Source: an uncultured Muribaculaceae bacterium (lineage in GTDB: Bacteria > Bacteroidota > Bacteroidia > Bacteroidales > Muribaculaceae). From it: a DNA stretch of 33,728 nt. The position numbers were made by a program, and so were the translations under genes. The stretch spans positions 1 through 33,728 of the forward strand of contig CAJTKG010000029.1 of the NCBI GenBank assembly GCA_910576935.1, read 5' to 3'. The notes beneath the pieces were generated by a model that worked only from the letters and a program-made list of their open reading frames with translations, was not told the DNA's origin and did not search any database. Shown here piece after piece: positions 7,240 through 16,000 of the stretch; positions within the stretch are counted from its first letter, which is position 1; the number at the start of each line of letters is the position of its first letter.

Positions 7240-7453
7240 TTTAGCCAAAATCGGGTTAAATTCCCAAATCGGATTTAATTATTGTGATACCGAATATACA
7301 ACCTACAAAGGAGTTGATTACTGGTATTTGGAGGACGGTTGTGGTGAGTTCTATCTATATTTTGCATTGAACGCGGAAGAAAATATGATTTACTATTCTG
7401 CTGACAAATATTGGAGTGATGATTATCTCTTAATGCTATATGAATGTGATTAA
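7169..7453 (+). pseudogene. Downstream frame of the broken Crp-like locus
   Basis: Open for 94 codons from a TTG. The first in-frame ATG is about 30 codons before the end, so it is unlikely to have its own start. It is one base out of register with the upstream Crp-like frame. Loss of one A in the A-run near 7198-7207 would fuse the two. The residues (NYCDTEYTTYKGVDYWYLED, then FYLYFALNAEE and YSADKYWSDDYLLMLYECD) are aromatic and acidic and do not look like the Crp C-terminal helix-turn-helix. It may be an independent small acidic domain captured behind a Crp fragment. Unrecognised. Confidence 0.4.
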
Positions 7454-7486
7454 ATCATCGTCCTTTAGAAGTTATTCCTTAGCTCG

Positions 7487-7494
7487 TACTTTTG
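7487..7494 (+). promoter_or_regulatory. -7 box TACTTTTG before the 601-aa gene
   Basis: Matches TAnnTTTG. A TTTA near 7463-7466, 20 nt upstream, could be a weak -33 element. The ATG at 7511 is 16 nt downstream. Confidence 0.5.
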
Positions 7495-7510
7495 TGAAAA
7501 AGACTGAACT

Positions 7511-9316
7511 ATGGAAATTAGAATCAACGGCCACGATGCCGTCCTTAAATCCGGCACCTCTTTTGAGTATGTAGCCGAAAATCGTTTATTCAGCGGTTCG
7601 GACGGCTATACTTTGAGCATCACTTTTCCACTGAAAGACTGCCCGGAGAACATCGCCATTTTCGGCAACATCAACCGTGCCGATGTCATTGCCCGAAAGG
7701 TTATCTACGAGTGCGAGATACGCCACGGCAAGTTTTTCAAGTTCGGCTCTATCACTGTCAACGAGATAAACGCCTCCGAGGTCAAATGTCAGTTTCTCGA
7801 AGGGCGCAGCGAGCAGAACTTCTCCCGGTCTTTCGACGATATTTATATAAATGAACTCGACCTCGGTTCCTGGCCGTCGGGCAAACCCGCTCCGGCACAG
7901 GCTTGGAATCCGGGCCACTCGGCGAGGCCGGGGGCTGTCGCCCTGCCGTGGGTCAACGACTATTCGGGCAATATCCAAAACCTCGCCGAGTATGTCGTGG
8001 ACGATGCTTCGCAGCGTAGAGGGCACCACGAATGGCACCCGGACACCTGGGGGCTGTCGTGGCAGCCTTACCTCATTACCATTGTGGCGCGTATCTGTGA
8101 GGCCGTGGGCTATTCGTGCGACCTCTCCGAGTGGGAGCGGTCGGAGGAACACCGCTACCTCCTTGTGTGCAACACGCTCCCGGCGGCATGGTACACGCCG
8201 CAGTATGCCCGCGCCCTGCCGCATTGGACTGTCGCGGAGTTTTTCGAGAAACTGGAGCTTTTTCTTAACGCCGAGTTTGAAATCAACCACCGCGCGAAGA
8301 CCGTAGGCTTCGCCTTTACCCAGTCTGTCCTCAAAGCCTCCGGCATGGTGCAGTTGCGTGATGTCGTCGACGAGCACAGCACGAAGGTATCCGTCGAGGA
8401 TGCACGGTGCGAGTATCAGGAGGCGAAGAATCTTGTCTATAAGGAGTGCGACCACGCCGTATGGAAATATTACTCTTGCGATTGGTTCATAAAGGCGTGG
8501 AAAGACCGCGCCGTGGTCTATAACTCGATGTCGGAGCTGCTTGCCGCCAACAGGGGATGGCGCACGTGGGACGGTCAGCACCACCGCAACAGTCAGATAG
8601 ACCGCTTGCTCTATGCCAAAGACGCGGACGCTTACTTTGTTATCCGCGCCGTCAGCCGAGCCGGGGAGCTTGTAGTGAGAGCCGGACGCGCATATATAAG
8701 GTTCACCTACAAATGTGTTTTGCAGCCTGTGAATCTTTTCGGAGGCCGCATTGTCGATGACAGCGAGAACGCCGACCAAATCGAAATCGAGTTTGTTCCG
8801 GCGCGTATTGACTACACGGAGGAAAAGTACGGCAAGGTGTTGTTCCTGTCATTCTCCGGCTACGACGAGGACAACGCCGAGGGAGAGGACGAGAGCAAAT
8901 ATCCATTCATGCAGACCCACCCCATACAGAGCCTCGAAGCAGGGGAGAAAGAGAAGAAAGCCGAGTATTACGACCGCATCTATATCGGCTTTTGGGATGG
9001 CTCGCAAAACCACGGCTCAAAGCTGCCCTCGCCGTGGACGGAGGATATTCTTATCGTCGACGACTGGAGCAACTTCAATTACCTACACTTCAATATGCGC
9101 CTCAACAACGGCGCGTTGAACTCCCGGCGCATAGTCCACCGCATCGACCCGAAGAAGAAAACCACCTTTAAGTTCATCGCCGACAACATCCCCGACGTCC
9201 GAGCCGTGTTCAATATCCACGGCAAGAACTATGTCTGCGAAAAAATAACCGCGACCTTCACCGAGCAGGGAATGTCGCAGTTACTCAAAGGCGTTTTCTA
9301 TCCAATCGCCGAGTGA
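7511..9316 (+). CDS. Large putative phage tail-associated protein
   Basis: 601 aa, no signal peptide. The N-terminal pattern (FEYVAENRLFSGSDGYTLSI, then FPLKDCPENIAIFGNI) resembles a widespread Bacteroidetes prophage structural protein. There, a TFPL strand and an N-x-x-IFG motif open a long strand-rich protein close to the tail genes. This is recognition by pattern, not by search. The remainder is rich in Trp and Tyr with no catalytic motif visible. An acidic stretch with EDNAEGEDESKYPF near residue 455 may be a flexible loop. It is the last phage-like gene; non-coding DNA follows. The long minus-strand frame under it (7586-8779) is a shadow of GC-rich codon use. Confidence 0.55.
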   Translation: MEIRINGHDAVLKSGTSFEYVAENRLFSGSDGYTLSITFPLKDCPENIAIFGNINRADVIARKVIYECEIRHGKFFKFGSITVNEINASEVKCQFLEGRSEQNFSRSFDDIYINELDLGSWPSGKPAPAQAWNPGHSARPGAVALPWVNDYSGNIQNLAEYVVDDASQRRGHHEWHPDTWGLSWQPYLITIVARICEAVGYSCDLSEWERSEEHRYLLVCNTLPAAWYTPQYARALPHWTVAEFFEKLELFLNAEFEINHRAKTVGFAFTQSVLKASGMVQLRDVVDEHSTKVSVEDARCEYQEAKNLVYKECDHAVWKYYSCDWFIKAWKDRAVVYNSMSELLAANRGWRTWDGQHHRNSQIDRLLYAKDADAYFVIRAVSRAGELVVRAGRAYIRFTYKCVLQPVNLFGGRIVDDSENADQIEIEFVPARIDYTEEKYGKVLFLSFSGYDEDNAEGEDESKYPFMQTHPIQSLEAGEKEKKAEYYDRIYIGFWDGSQNHGSKLPSPWTEDILIVDDWSNFNYLHFNMRLNNGALNSRRIVHRIDPKKKTTFKFIADNIPDVRAVFNIHGKNYVCEKITATFTEQGMSQLLKGVFYPIAE

Positions 9317-9388
9317 TGCTTTCCGTTACCCGGTAACAAAACAACCCCACGGCGGAGTAACAAAAAATGAGCCACCCGACCCATTTCT

Positions 9389-9396
9389 TAATTTTG
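9389..9396 (+). promoter_or_regulatory. Orphan -7 box TAATTTTG
   Basis: Matches TAnnTTTG but precedes no convincing gene. A transcript from it would run through the ACTCC repeats and the nested hairpin at 9507-9571, as expected for a small RNA. No clear -33 element. Confidence 0.35.
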
Positions 9397-9426
9397 TTAT
9401 TTTAGTTGGTGCTTGTTTGGTTCTCA

Positions 9427-9451
9427 ACTCCGCAAAACTCCGTTGTACTCC
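9427..9451. repeat. ACTCC repeats at 10-bp spacing
   Basis: ACTCCGCAAA, ACTCCGTTGT and ACTCC follow in tandem, so ACTCC recurs at exactly one helical turn, as in arrays of protein-binding sites. Confidence 0.6.
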
Positions 9452-9506
9452 CTAATTATCAACACAGTAACATTCATCAAGAAAATCCAACGCAGAGCCC
9501 ACGCAA

Positions 9507-9571
9507 ATATGTAAATTTCCCCAAGGCCTTACCATCTCACGATGTAAAGCCTTCGGACATAGTTTACATAT
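9507..9571. repeat. Nested inverted repeat (two stems)
   Basis: The outer arms ATATGTAAA (9507-9515) and TTTACATAT (9563-9571) are a perfect 9-bp pair. The inner arms AAGGCCTTAC (9523-9532) and GTAAAGCCTT (9544-9553) pair at 9 of 10 positions around an 11-nt loop. It could be a folded RNA, a recombination site or an operator. Confidence 0.65.
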
Positions 9572-9802
9572 CCATGAGCATCTACCGTTGCCTCTGTCTT
9601 GATGAAGATTGAAACTGCCAGATTTCTAACCGTCAAGAACGGAAGCGCTGATAAACGCCTTTGTCAAAATGTCTTTGCAGAGCAAAGCGCTCCGCGATAA
9701 CTGCCTCCCTCCCGCATTACCCACGACCGGGCACTGCGTTCAGTCGGCACGCAAAATTAACAATATAATTTTACACGGCAAAATATATTGAAAACGATTT
9801 TG

Positions 9803-10063
9803 TTATGTTTTATAGCCTGATGAATGACAGATGTAAAACAGATGGCCGTTGTCACGGTACTTTCGTATCAGTCGTTCATCCACACCGAGCAGAAGCCGTA
9901 TTTCCTTATTATTATACAGCACATCCGGTTTAAGGCTGATCTTGGCTGATTCAAGTCCGTGCCTGAGGTCATTAAGCTCGGCCCGCAGACCTTTTATTTC
10001 CGAGAGCAGCGAGTCTATAATCTTGCCATTGATGTTTTCAGGTTGTAAACTGTTGTCTTGCAT
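9803..10063 (-). CDS. Helix-turn-helix protein, coiled-coil N-terminus, truncated
   Basis: 86 aa. Residues 15-45 form a heptad-like helix (IIDSLLSEIKGLRAELNDLRHGL). Residues 46-77 (KPDVLYNNKEIRLLLGVDERLIRKYRDNGHLFYI) match the small excisionase-like helix-turn-helix proteins common on Bacteroidetes mobile elements. In that family the helix-turn-helix is followed by a wing (about GDKYWYxxxDI) and a further helix. Here it ends abruptly in CHSSGYKT, and neither alternate frame restores the usual continuation, so the 3' end is probably lost. Such proteins usually sit next to integrase or mobilisation genes, so this is likely a remnant of an excised or decayed element. Confidence 0.6.
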   Translation of the reverse strand: MQDNSLQPENINGKIIDSLLSEIKGLRAELNDLRHGLESAKISLKPDVLYNNKEIRLLLGVDERLIRKYRDNGHLFYICHSSGYKT

Positions 10064-10220
10064 CCATATTGAGAGATGACGTTTTGCAAGTTATATATCT
10101 GACCCTTGAATTTGTCTGATCATTCTTCCGTAAATCACCGCTATGATATTCGTCAAGACTCATTTTAACTCATTTCAAGGCATAAAAAAGACACACATGC
10201 ACATCTTTATTGCCCGGATA

Positions 10221-10252
10221 TTTGTTTGTGTGATATAAAAGCACTACATTTG
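10221..10252 (+). promoter_or_regulatory. Promoter of the toxin-antitoxin operon
   Basis: TTTG at 10221-10224 and TACATTTG at 10245-10252, spaced by 20 nt: the best match to the Bacteroidetes -33/-7 consensus in the window. The ATG of the antitoxin is 26 nt downstream. Confidence 0.75.
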
Positions 10253-10271
10253 TGATACAAAATATAACACA
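10251..10271 (+). promoter_or_regulatory. Operator-like imperfect palindrome at the TA promoter
   Basis: TGTGATA at the left end mirrors TATAACACA at the right (TGTGnTA/TAnCACA), overlapping the end of the -7 box. This is the expected place for autorepression by a ribbon-helix-helix antitoxin. The operator role is inferred. Confidence 0.5.
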
Positions 10272-10278
10272 CAAAATC

Positions 10279-10524
10279 ATGGATACAGCAATACCACGCA
10301 AACAAACCTCTTTCCGGTTGAGCGAAGGCCTCATAGAACGCCTTAGGGAAGAAGCCAGACGGCACAATCGCAGTCTGAACAATTATGTTGAAAGCATACT
10401 GATGGCCTTTATTGCAGAGAAGCCCAATCCGACGACTCTTGCAGCCATGAAGGAAGCCGAGAGCGGCAAGAACCTGGAGACTCTTGACCTGGCAAATTTT
10501 CGTAGCTTTGTCGAGTCCTTATGA
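10279..10524 (+). CDS. Ribbon-helix-helix antitoxin (DinJ/RelB-like)
   Basis: 81 aa from the ATG at 10279; an upstream GTG at 10252 falls in the promoter. Residues 8-41 have the ribbon-helix-helix pattern: strand KQTSFRLSE, helix GLIERLREEARRHN, turn and helix RSLNNYVESIL. The C-terminal third, with ESGKNLETLDLANFRSFVESL, would wrap the toxin. It overlaps the toxin gene by four bases (ATGA), the usual coupling for this class. Known role of the family: neutralises the toxin and represses the operon, alone and as a complex. A consensus promoter and an inverted repeat lie directly upstream. Confidence 0.85.
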   Translation: MDTAIPRKQTSFRLSEGLIERLREEARRHNRSLNNYVESILMAFIAEKPNPTTLAAMKEAESGKNLETLDLANFRSFVESL

Positions 10525-10790
10525 AAACATTGAAACTGACCGGGCAATTCAAGAAGGATTTAAAACGCTACAAGCATAGGCCCGTGCAGATAGCCACACT
10601 TGAAACTGTGTTAGGGTATCTGTCCCGGGGAGAAAATCTTCCGGAGCAGTATAAGGCTCACCTTCTTACCGGCAATTATCGCGGCTATATGGAATGCCAT
10701 GTTGAAAACGACCTGCTGCTGATATGGTTAGACCCGGATACCGATATGATAACATTAGTACGCTTTGGCACCCATTCGGAAGTGTTCTGA
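10521..10790 (+). CDS. yafQ: YafQ-type mRNA interferase toxin
   Basis: 89 aa, full length for the RelE/YafQ superfamily. The catalytic set known from E. coli YafQ is present at matching spacing: H47 (KAHLL), H60 and D64 (CHVEND), H85 (GTHSEVF) and the final F89. The pattern LTGQFKKDLKRYKHR, then a RGYMECHVENDLLLIW strand pair, is typical. The family binds the ribosome and cuts mRNA during translation, causing growth arrest when unopposed. It is coupled to the antitoxin by ATGA overlap. All key residues are intact, so the toxin is predicted active. Its location between mobile-type DNA and the polysaccharide locus suggests an addiction or stabilisation role for the island. Confidence 0.88.
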   Translation: MKTLKLTGQFKKDLKRYKHRPVQIATLETVLGYLSRGENLPEQYKAHLLTGNYRGYMECHVENDLLLIWLDPDTDMITLVRFGTHSEVF

Positions 10791-11025
10791 CCGTATTATT
10801 CCTCTTCCTCATGATAAAGAAGTCCTCAAAAAGACAACAGGGTGCTGTGCTTACGTAATTAATTGATAGCGCGAGATGTATTTCACTTCATTTCGCCTCA
10901 AAACACGATAGCATATTAATAGCGTTATAATTTATAATATACTCATAGTCAGCATATTAAATCTGCAATCATTTATTCAACGAGGACGAGTATTAAGCCT
11001 TGAAAATTCACATAAAACGCTAACA

Positions 11026-11066
11026 ACCGACCATATAAACTAATATAATTTGTTTGTATGGCCGGT
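11026..11066. terminator. Bidirectional terminator-like hairpin
   Basis: ACCGACCATATAAAC and GTTTGTATGGCCGGT pair at 13 Watson-Crick positions plus one G-U around an 11-nt loop, followed by GTTTTAT. It fits transcript ends from either side. Confidence 0.5.
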
Positions 11067-11069
11067 GTT

Positions 11070-11162
11070 TTATAGCCTCAGACGGCAAAATATGTTTGTA
11101 TTTTTGTGGTGATTATCCGCCGAAGCGGGATCATAGGCGCGTTTTAGTCGGTATTGCGTCAT
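11070..11162 (-). pseudogene. Possible DUF488 N-terminal remnant
   Basis: A 30-codon minus-strand frame from an ATG reads MTQYRLKRAYDPASADN and then loses any similarity. KRxYDPxxxxD is the N-terminal signature of DUF488 (YeaO-like) proteins, which normally continue with a VLVDRLWPRG segment; that is absent. The match is short, so this is tentative. Confidence 0.35.
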
Positions 11163-11315
11163 AATTCATATCATTACGGATAATTTCAATATCTGATCGC
11201 GACATACGGTTAATGGTTGTTTAGGATGATGCGACAGCACTTCAAAAAACAGGATATTGAGTTTTCTTTCGACAGATTTATTATGATGCTATAATAAGTC
11301 TATTATCGGTCGATA

Positions 11316-11332
11316 TTTGAACGAATACACAA
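11316..11332 (+). promoter_or_regulatory. TTTGAAC element upstream of esterase 1
   Basis: TTTGAACGAATACACAA matches TTTGAACAAATATGCAA at 17097-17113, upstream of the second esterase, at 14 of 17 positions. Candidate binding site for the locus regulator. Confidence 0.45.
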
Positions 11333-11348
11333 ATATACAAACGATATA

Positions 11349-11382
11349 GTCAAATGCGAGTGAGTGGGGTTTTCTATTTTTG
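11349..11382 (+). promoter_or_regulatory. Promoter of carboxylesterase 1, GTCAAAT and TATTTTTG
   Basis: GTCAAAT (11349-11355) is 19 nt before the -7 box TATTTTTG (11375-11382). The same heptamer at the same spacing occurs in the promoter of carboxylesterase 2. There is no TTTG -33 box, suggesting activator dependence. The ATG follows 28 nt after the -7 box. Confidence 0.6.
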
Positions 11383-11410
11383 CAATCGTGTTAAAACCCT
11401 TTTTATACCT

Positions 11411-12952
11411 ATGAAACGATTACTGACTATCTTATCAGCCATGGCTGCCACAGCCATCGGCATCAATGCCCAAGTTCTCAACACTACATGCGAACAGGGC
11501 GAAATCGAGGGCGAGCTCCACAACGGCTATGCTCTCTACAAAGCAATCCCCTATGCTGAGAAACCTGTGGGCAACCTGCGTTGGCACGCTCCGGTCAAAA
11601 AGGCCGCTTGGACAGGCGTCTACAAGGCTGAAAACTGGGGCGACCGGCCTATGCAGGTCAACGACCCCAACCAAGGAGGCAATGCCCTGACAATGAGCGA
11701 AGACTGTCTCTATCTGAGCGTAGCGACTCCGGCAAAAGACCGGTCAGAGCGGTTGCCGGTCTTCGTCAATATCCACGGCGGCGGTTTCTTCACCGGCTCT
11801 TACAGCGGCACCCAGGACAGTTTTGTCAACAATGGCATCGTATACTGCAGCATCGCTTACCGTCTGGGGGCTTTCGGTTTCATGGCCCATCCCGAGGCGG
11901 CCAAAGAGTCTGAACATGGTATAGCAGGCAACTACGGCCTCATGGACCAGATTATGGCTCTGCAATGGATTCACGACAACATCGACCGTTTTGGCGGCGA
12001 TCCGTCAAATGTAACAATCTGTGGCGAATCGGCCGGGGGCATTTCGGTCAGTGTGCTTTGTGCATCGCCCTTGTGCAAAGGCCTGTTCAACCGGGCGATA
12101 TGCGAGAGCGGCGGTAATTTTCTGCCTATACGCACGGGCGCGACAACAGTCTGCGGTTCGGCTCAGGATCAGAAATATGCCATGAGTCTGGGCCTCGAAT
12201 TCCAGAAATCGCTCGGTTGCAAAAATCTCAAACAGATGCGCCGGCTTACCGCTCAGGAGGTGCAGGCAAAGACCGAATATAACAAATACTGGCCTACGGT
12301 AGACGGCTATGTCATCACAGGCGACACCTACGAATCTTATCTCACAGGCGACTATAACGATGTCGACCTAATCGTCGGTTACAATTCAGACGAGGGTAGC
12401 CTGTTTATACACGGCGCAGGCTTGGACGCCTATAACAAAATGATTGAAAACAATTTTTCAGACGATCCCGAGGGTTTCAAAAAAGCCTATCCCGCGACAA
12501 CTGACAAGGAGGCGCTGCATGCTCTGCGCGATGTCTTCCGCGATGTAGCCTTCGGCTGGCCTTCATGGGCCTGGGCGACATTACAGACCCGCACAGGCAA
12601 ACGCCCGGTATATTTCTATTATTTCGACCAATTGTCGGAGAACACCATCATGCGCGGCACACGCGGTGCCACCCACGTAGCCGAAATGCCCTTTATCTAC
12701 GGCTTTAACTTCGGAGGTAAGATGAGCGACATCGACTCTCACATGTCTCAGATCATGGAACGATATTGGATCAATTTCGTCAAAACCGGCAATCCAAACG
12801 GCCACGCTCTGCCTTATTGGACAGTATTCAATTCCGAATCGCCCTCGGTGATGTATATGAAAGACGGCTTCTATCTGTCGCCCGTGCCCAACCTCGGTCA
12901 GACCGACTTCCTCGAAAGCTACTTCAGCAAAATGCGTAAAGCCTATAAATAA
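11411..12952 (+). CDS. Secreted type-B carboxylesterase 1
   Basis: 513 aa. The ATG at 11411 is chosen because it opens a clear signal peptide (MKRLLTIL, then cleavage after NAQ); the longer frame from 11354 starts upstream of the -7 box. An alpha/beta-hydrolase of the carboxylesterase type-B family (PnbA/acetylcholinesterase-like) with oxyanion motif HGGGFF near residue 122, EDCLYLSVATP near 97, nucleophile S207 in GESAGG, acid E328 in NSDEGS and H422 in GATHVAEMPF. It should hydrolyse carboxylic esters in the periplasm or outside the cell. It lies convergent to the regulator gene with a shared terminator, and its promoter resembles that of carboxylesterase 2. Type-B esterases have broad specificity; removal of acyl groups from a plant-derived glycoside is inferred from context. 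Confidence 0.88.
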   Translation: MKRLLTILSAMAATAIGINAQVLNTTCEQGEIEGELHNGYALYKAIPYAEKPVGNLRWHAPVKKAAWTGVYKAENWGDRPMQVNDPNQGGNALTMSEDCLYLSVATPAKDRSERLPVFVNIHGGGFFTGSYSGTQDSFVNNGIVYCSIAYRLGAFGFMAHPEAAKESEHGIAGNYGLMDQIMALQWIHDNIDRFGGDPSNVTICGESAGGISVSVLCASPLCKGLFNRAICESGGNFLPIRTGATTVCGSAQDQKYAMSLGLEFQKSLGCKNLKQMRRLTAQEVQAKTEYNKYWPTVDGYVITGDTYESYLTGDYNDVDLIVGYNSDEGSLFIHGAGLDAYNKMIENNFSDDPEGFKKAYPATTDKEALHALRDVFRDVAFGWPSWAWATLQTRTGKRPVYFYYFDQLSENTIMRGTRGATHVAEMPFIYGFNFGGKMSDIDSHMSQIMERYWINFVKTGNPNGHALPYWTVFNSESPSVMYMKDGFYLSPVPNLGQTDFLESYFSKMRKAYK

Positions 12953-12970
12953 TTGATCATCTTTCTTTTT

Positions 12971-13004
12971 AAAACGGGGACTGCGTTGCCGCAGTCCCCG
13001 TTTT
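12971..13004. terminator. Bidirectional terminator between convergent genes
   Basis: AAAACGGGGACTGCG (12971-12985) and CGCAGTCCCCGTTTT (12990-13004) form a perfect 15-bp stem with loop TTGC. The A and T ends give U-tracts in both directions, serving esterase 1 and the regulator. Confidence 0.9.
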
Positions 13005-13008
13005 ACTT

Positions 13009-16000
13009 TCAAACCTCAAACAAACTCGGGTTTGTGCCGAATTGTTTCTTGAAACTGCGCGAGAAATGGCTCAAAGACGAGAAGCCGGTCATATCGGATA
13101 TCTCAGACAATGTGTATTTATGTTCTTTGATTAGCTCGGCGGCACGATTGAGCTTATATGTCTTGAAAAAGACCGACGGCGGTTCGCCGGTAAGTCCTTT
13201 GACCTTGTAATAGAATTTGGTGCGCGACATGTTCATCATCCTTGCTATTTCATTGACATCTATCTCACTGTTTGTCAACTCATTTTCCATCATGGCATAC
13301 AAGTCTTTGAGGAACACGCCGTCGCGGGGCGATATGACATCCTTATCGACATCCTCGACTGTCGTTCCGGCAGTAATCATCCGTCGTGCACGCTCGCGAT
13401 TGCGCAGCAGCGAGCCTATTTGCGACATGAGCACAGCGGGGTCAAACGGTTTGGTGATATATGCGTCGGCTTCGGCCTCGAGACCTTCGACCTGATTCTC
13501 GGGTGTGGCCTTGGCCGTGAGGAGTATCACAGGTATATGGCTGAAGCGCAGATCATCTTTGATAGTCCGGCACAGCTCATAGCCGTCGGTCCCCGGCATG
13601 ACGACGTCGCTGATTATCAATGCGGGGATATTCTCCGAGAGCCACTCGAGCGCTCCGGCAACATCGAAGCGTGTCACCACTTTGTAATTTGCCGACAGGA
13701 GCGAGCGCATGTATTCGGCCACCTGTATGTCATCATCAACGACAAGCACTGTCTGTTTTGACTCCTCGTCGTCATCGTCATCACCCTTGCCGCGATTATC
13801 GGGCGCCAAAGGGTATGCAATCGATTGTGTAGGCGTAGTCTTATGCTGATCTGACGCATATGCTTCGTTACCGGCAGGAATTACAAGCTCGAACTCGGCA
13901 CCTTCGAACGATGGGTTGTCGACAGCCTTGAGTGTGCCGTGATGCAGCCGTGCCAAAGCCCGGGCATAATAGAGGCCTATACCTGTGCCACAGTTATAGC
14001 TGCCCGACGACGTATTGCCGTCGAGCTGATAATATCGCTCGAAAATTTTCTCAAGTTTGTCTGACGGTATGCGCTGACCCGTGTTACGGACATATATCTT
14101 AAGCGAACCGTCGGAGCCGGGATGATCGACGGTGTCGAGCCCGACCGTGATCGAGCCTCCGCGCGGAGTAAATTTTAGTGCGTTAGAGAGCAGATTGTAA
14201 TAAATCTTCATTATCTTGTCGGCATCGACGGTCGCGAAGCAATTGTCTTCCATGCCGTTGATGGCGAAGTTTATCTCCTTGCCGGCCGCGTGGCAGGCAA
14301 AAGTGTCGGAGATGCGGCGGAGCATCGCGGCTATGTCGATACGCTCGACTTCGAGGGGCAGCGTGTCGTTCTCGAGTTTGTTGAAGTCGAGCAACTGGTT
14401 GACGAGATTGAGCATGCGGTTGACGTTTGTTTCGGCTATGGCAAGCAGATGTTTGTTGTCGGCCGATATGTCGTCAGCGCCGACAAGCTGTTTTATCGGC
14501 CCCGAAATCATGGTCAGCGGTGTGCGGAACTCATGTGATATATTGGCAAAGAAGCGCATGTTCATGTCATTGATATGGCGTTCGCGCTCTTTATCACGGC
14601 GGACTTTGCTTACGGCAAGGCGCTCGGCGCGTATCTTGATCGACATCATCACGAGGACACCGACGATGCCGGCGAAAAACAATATATAACAACATATAGC
14701 CCACCACGAGAACCACCACGGCCGCTCTACTATAACCTTGAGGCTTATCTCTGAAGTGTCATCGCCGACTATACCCACCCTGAAGATGTAATTACCCGCC
14801 GGGACGTTGGCATAATAGGCTTCATGCGAGCCCGACGCCTCGACCCAGCCTTTGTCTATACCCTCGAGCATATAGCGGTAGTCAACACGCGGATTTTCAC
14901 AGAAATCTACTGCCACAAAAGATATGCCGAAGCTGTTGCTCTCGTGGTCGAGACGCACAACCGGCGCCAACGAGAAATCAGTGTCTATTATGCCTCCGCC
15001 CGGACGTACAGGCTTGTTGTGTACCATAAGGTTCTGGAACAGAAGCTTGGCCTTTACATGTTTCGACAGATAGCCGGGATTAAACGACGTCACCCCATGT
15101 GTGCCGCCTAAATAAAAATTGCCGGCAGAGTCGACCGCCGCCGAGCGGTCATAGAACTGATTGCCGCCCGTACCGTCATGCTCATAGAAGTGTTCGAAAG
15201 TCTTCTTGCGCGGACTATAGTGGCTAAGTCCGTCGAGGGTGCTTATCCACAGCGTGCTATCAGAGTCAGCACGTATTGCCGATATATCTGAGCATGCCGC
15301 GCCCGGTACTGCCGTAAACGATGAGTCGGCCGGATTATATTTTATGAGTCCGTTGGCTACCGTACCTATCCATACGATGCCGTCGGCATCGCGGCAGAGA
15401 TCGGTCGGTATGAAATTCCTGGATTTAAGCGCCTGTGACAGCCCACGTTCACTCTCCGGCAGCGGACCGACCTCAAGTGTATTTATATCGACAAGCTTGA
15501 TCATATTACCGAATGCGGCAACCATAATATGGTCCGCGTCGTATGGCATAACGCCGGGTATGAAACAGAATCCCGAGTCAAAAACCTGAAGATGTCTGAA
15601 TTCATTATCGTCGCGCCTCAGATAATATACGTAAGGCGAACCGGTACCAAGCCATATCGTGCCGTTTGCATCCTCGCATATCGACATTACGCCCCAGACG
15701 ATAAATCTTTTTTCCAATATCAGCCTACCGGCGGAATATTTTCCTTGTATTACCTCTGATGATGTAAGAGTAAGCCATATACGGTTATCTGAATCAATAA
15801 ATATATTTTTGATTGCTTCGTCGTAAATATTCCTTGCCGACGAGAAATATGAAAAAGGCATATGACTGACACTCCCGGCCTTATAATCATATACATATAC
15901 CCCCCCGTGCCGCGTAGCCATCCACAGGTTGTTGTCGTGGTCTATAGCCGTAGACACTACCGATTTGCCTGCAAGCGCATTGCTGACATATTTGTTGCGG

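Larger units (their letters stand above)
9317..9802. other. Non-coding junction with orphan promoter and nested hairpin
   Basis: No convincing gene. A 68-codon frame from a TTG at 9406 and a 32-codon frame at 9602-9700 were examined and not accepted. It contains a TAATTTTG box, 10-bp-spaced ACTCC repeats and a 65-bp nested inverted repeat, listed separately. It marks the end of phage-like sequence and may include a recombination site. Confidence 0.5.
10791..11410. other. AT-rich intergenic region before the polysaccharide locus
   Basis: 620 bp with no intact gene. It holds a terminator-like hairpin (11026-11066), a possible DUF488 remnant on the minus strand, a TATTTTTG box at 11099-11106 with no gene behind it, and the upstream elements of the first esterase promoter. 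Confidence 0.6.

Noticed and set aside
7586..8779. 397-codon minus-strand open frame
   Set aside because: It lies fully inside the 601-aa plus-strand gene, has no recognisable domain and reflects GC-rich codon use.
9406..9612. 68-codon frame from a TTG after a promoter-like box
   Set aside because: The frame crosses the ACTCC repeats and the nested hairpin and has no protein-like pattern; a small RNA or recombination site explains the region better.
9602..9700. 32-codon frame starting MKIETARFLTV
   Set aside because: Faintly like the start of a recombinase gene, but too short and without a promoter to support.
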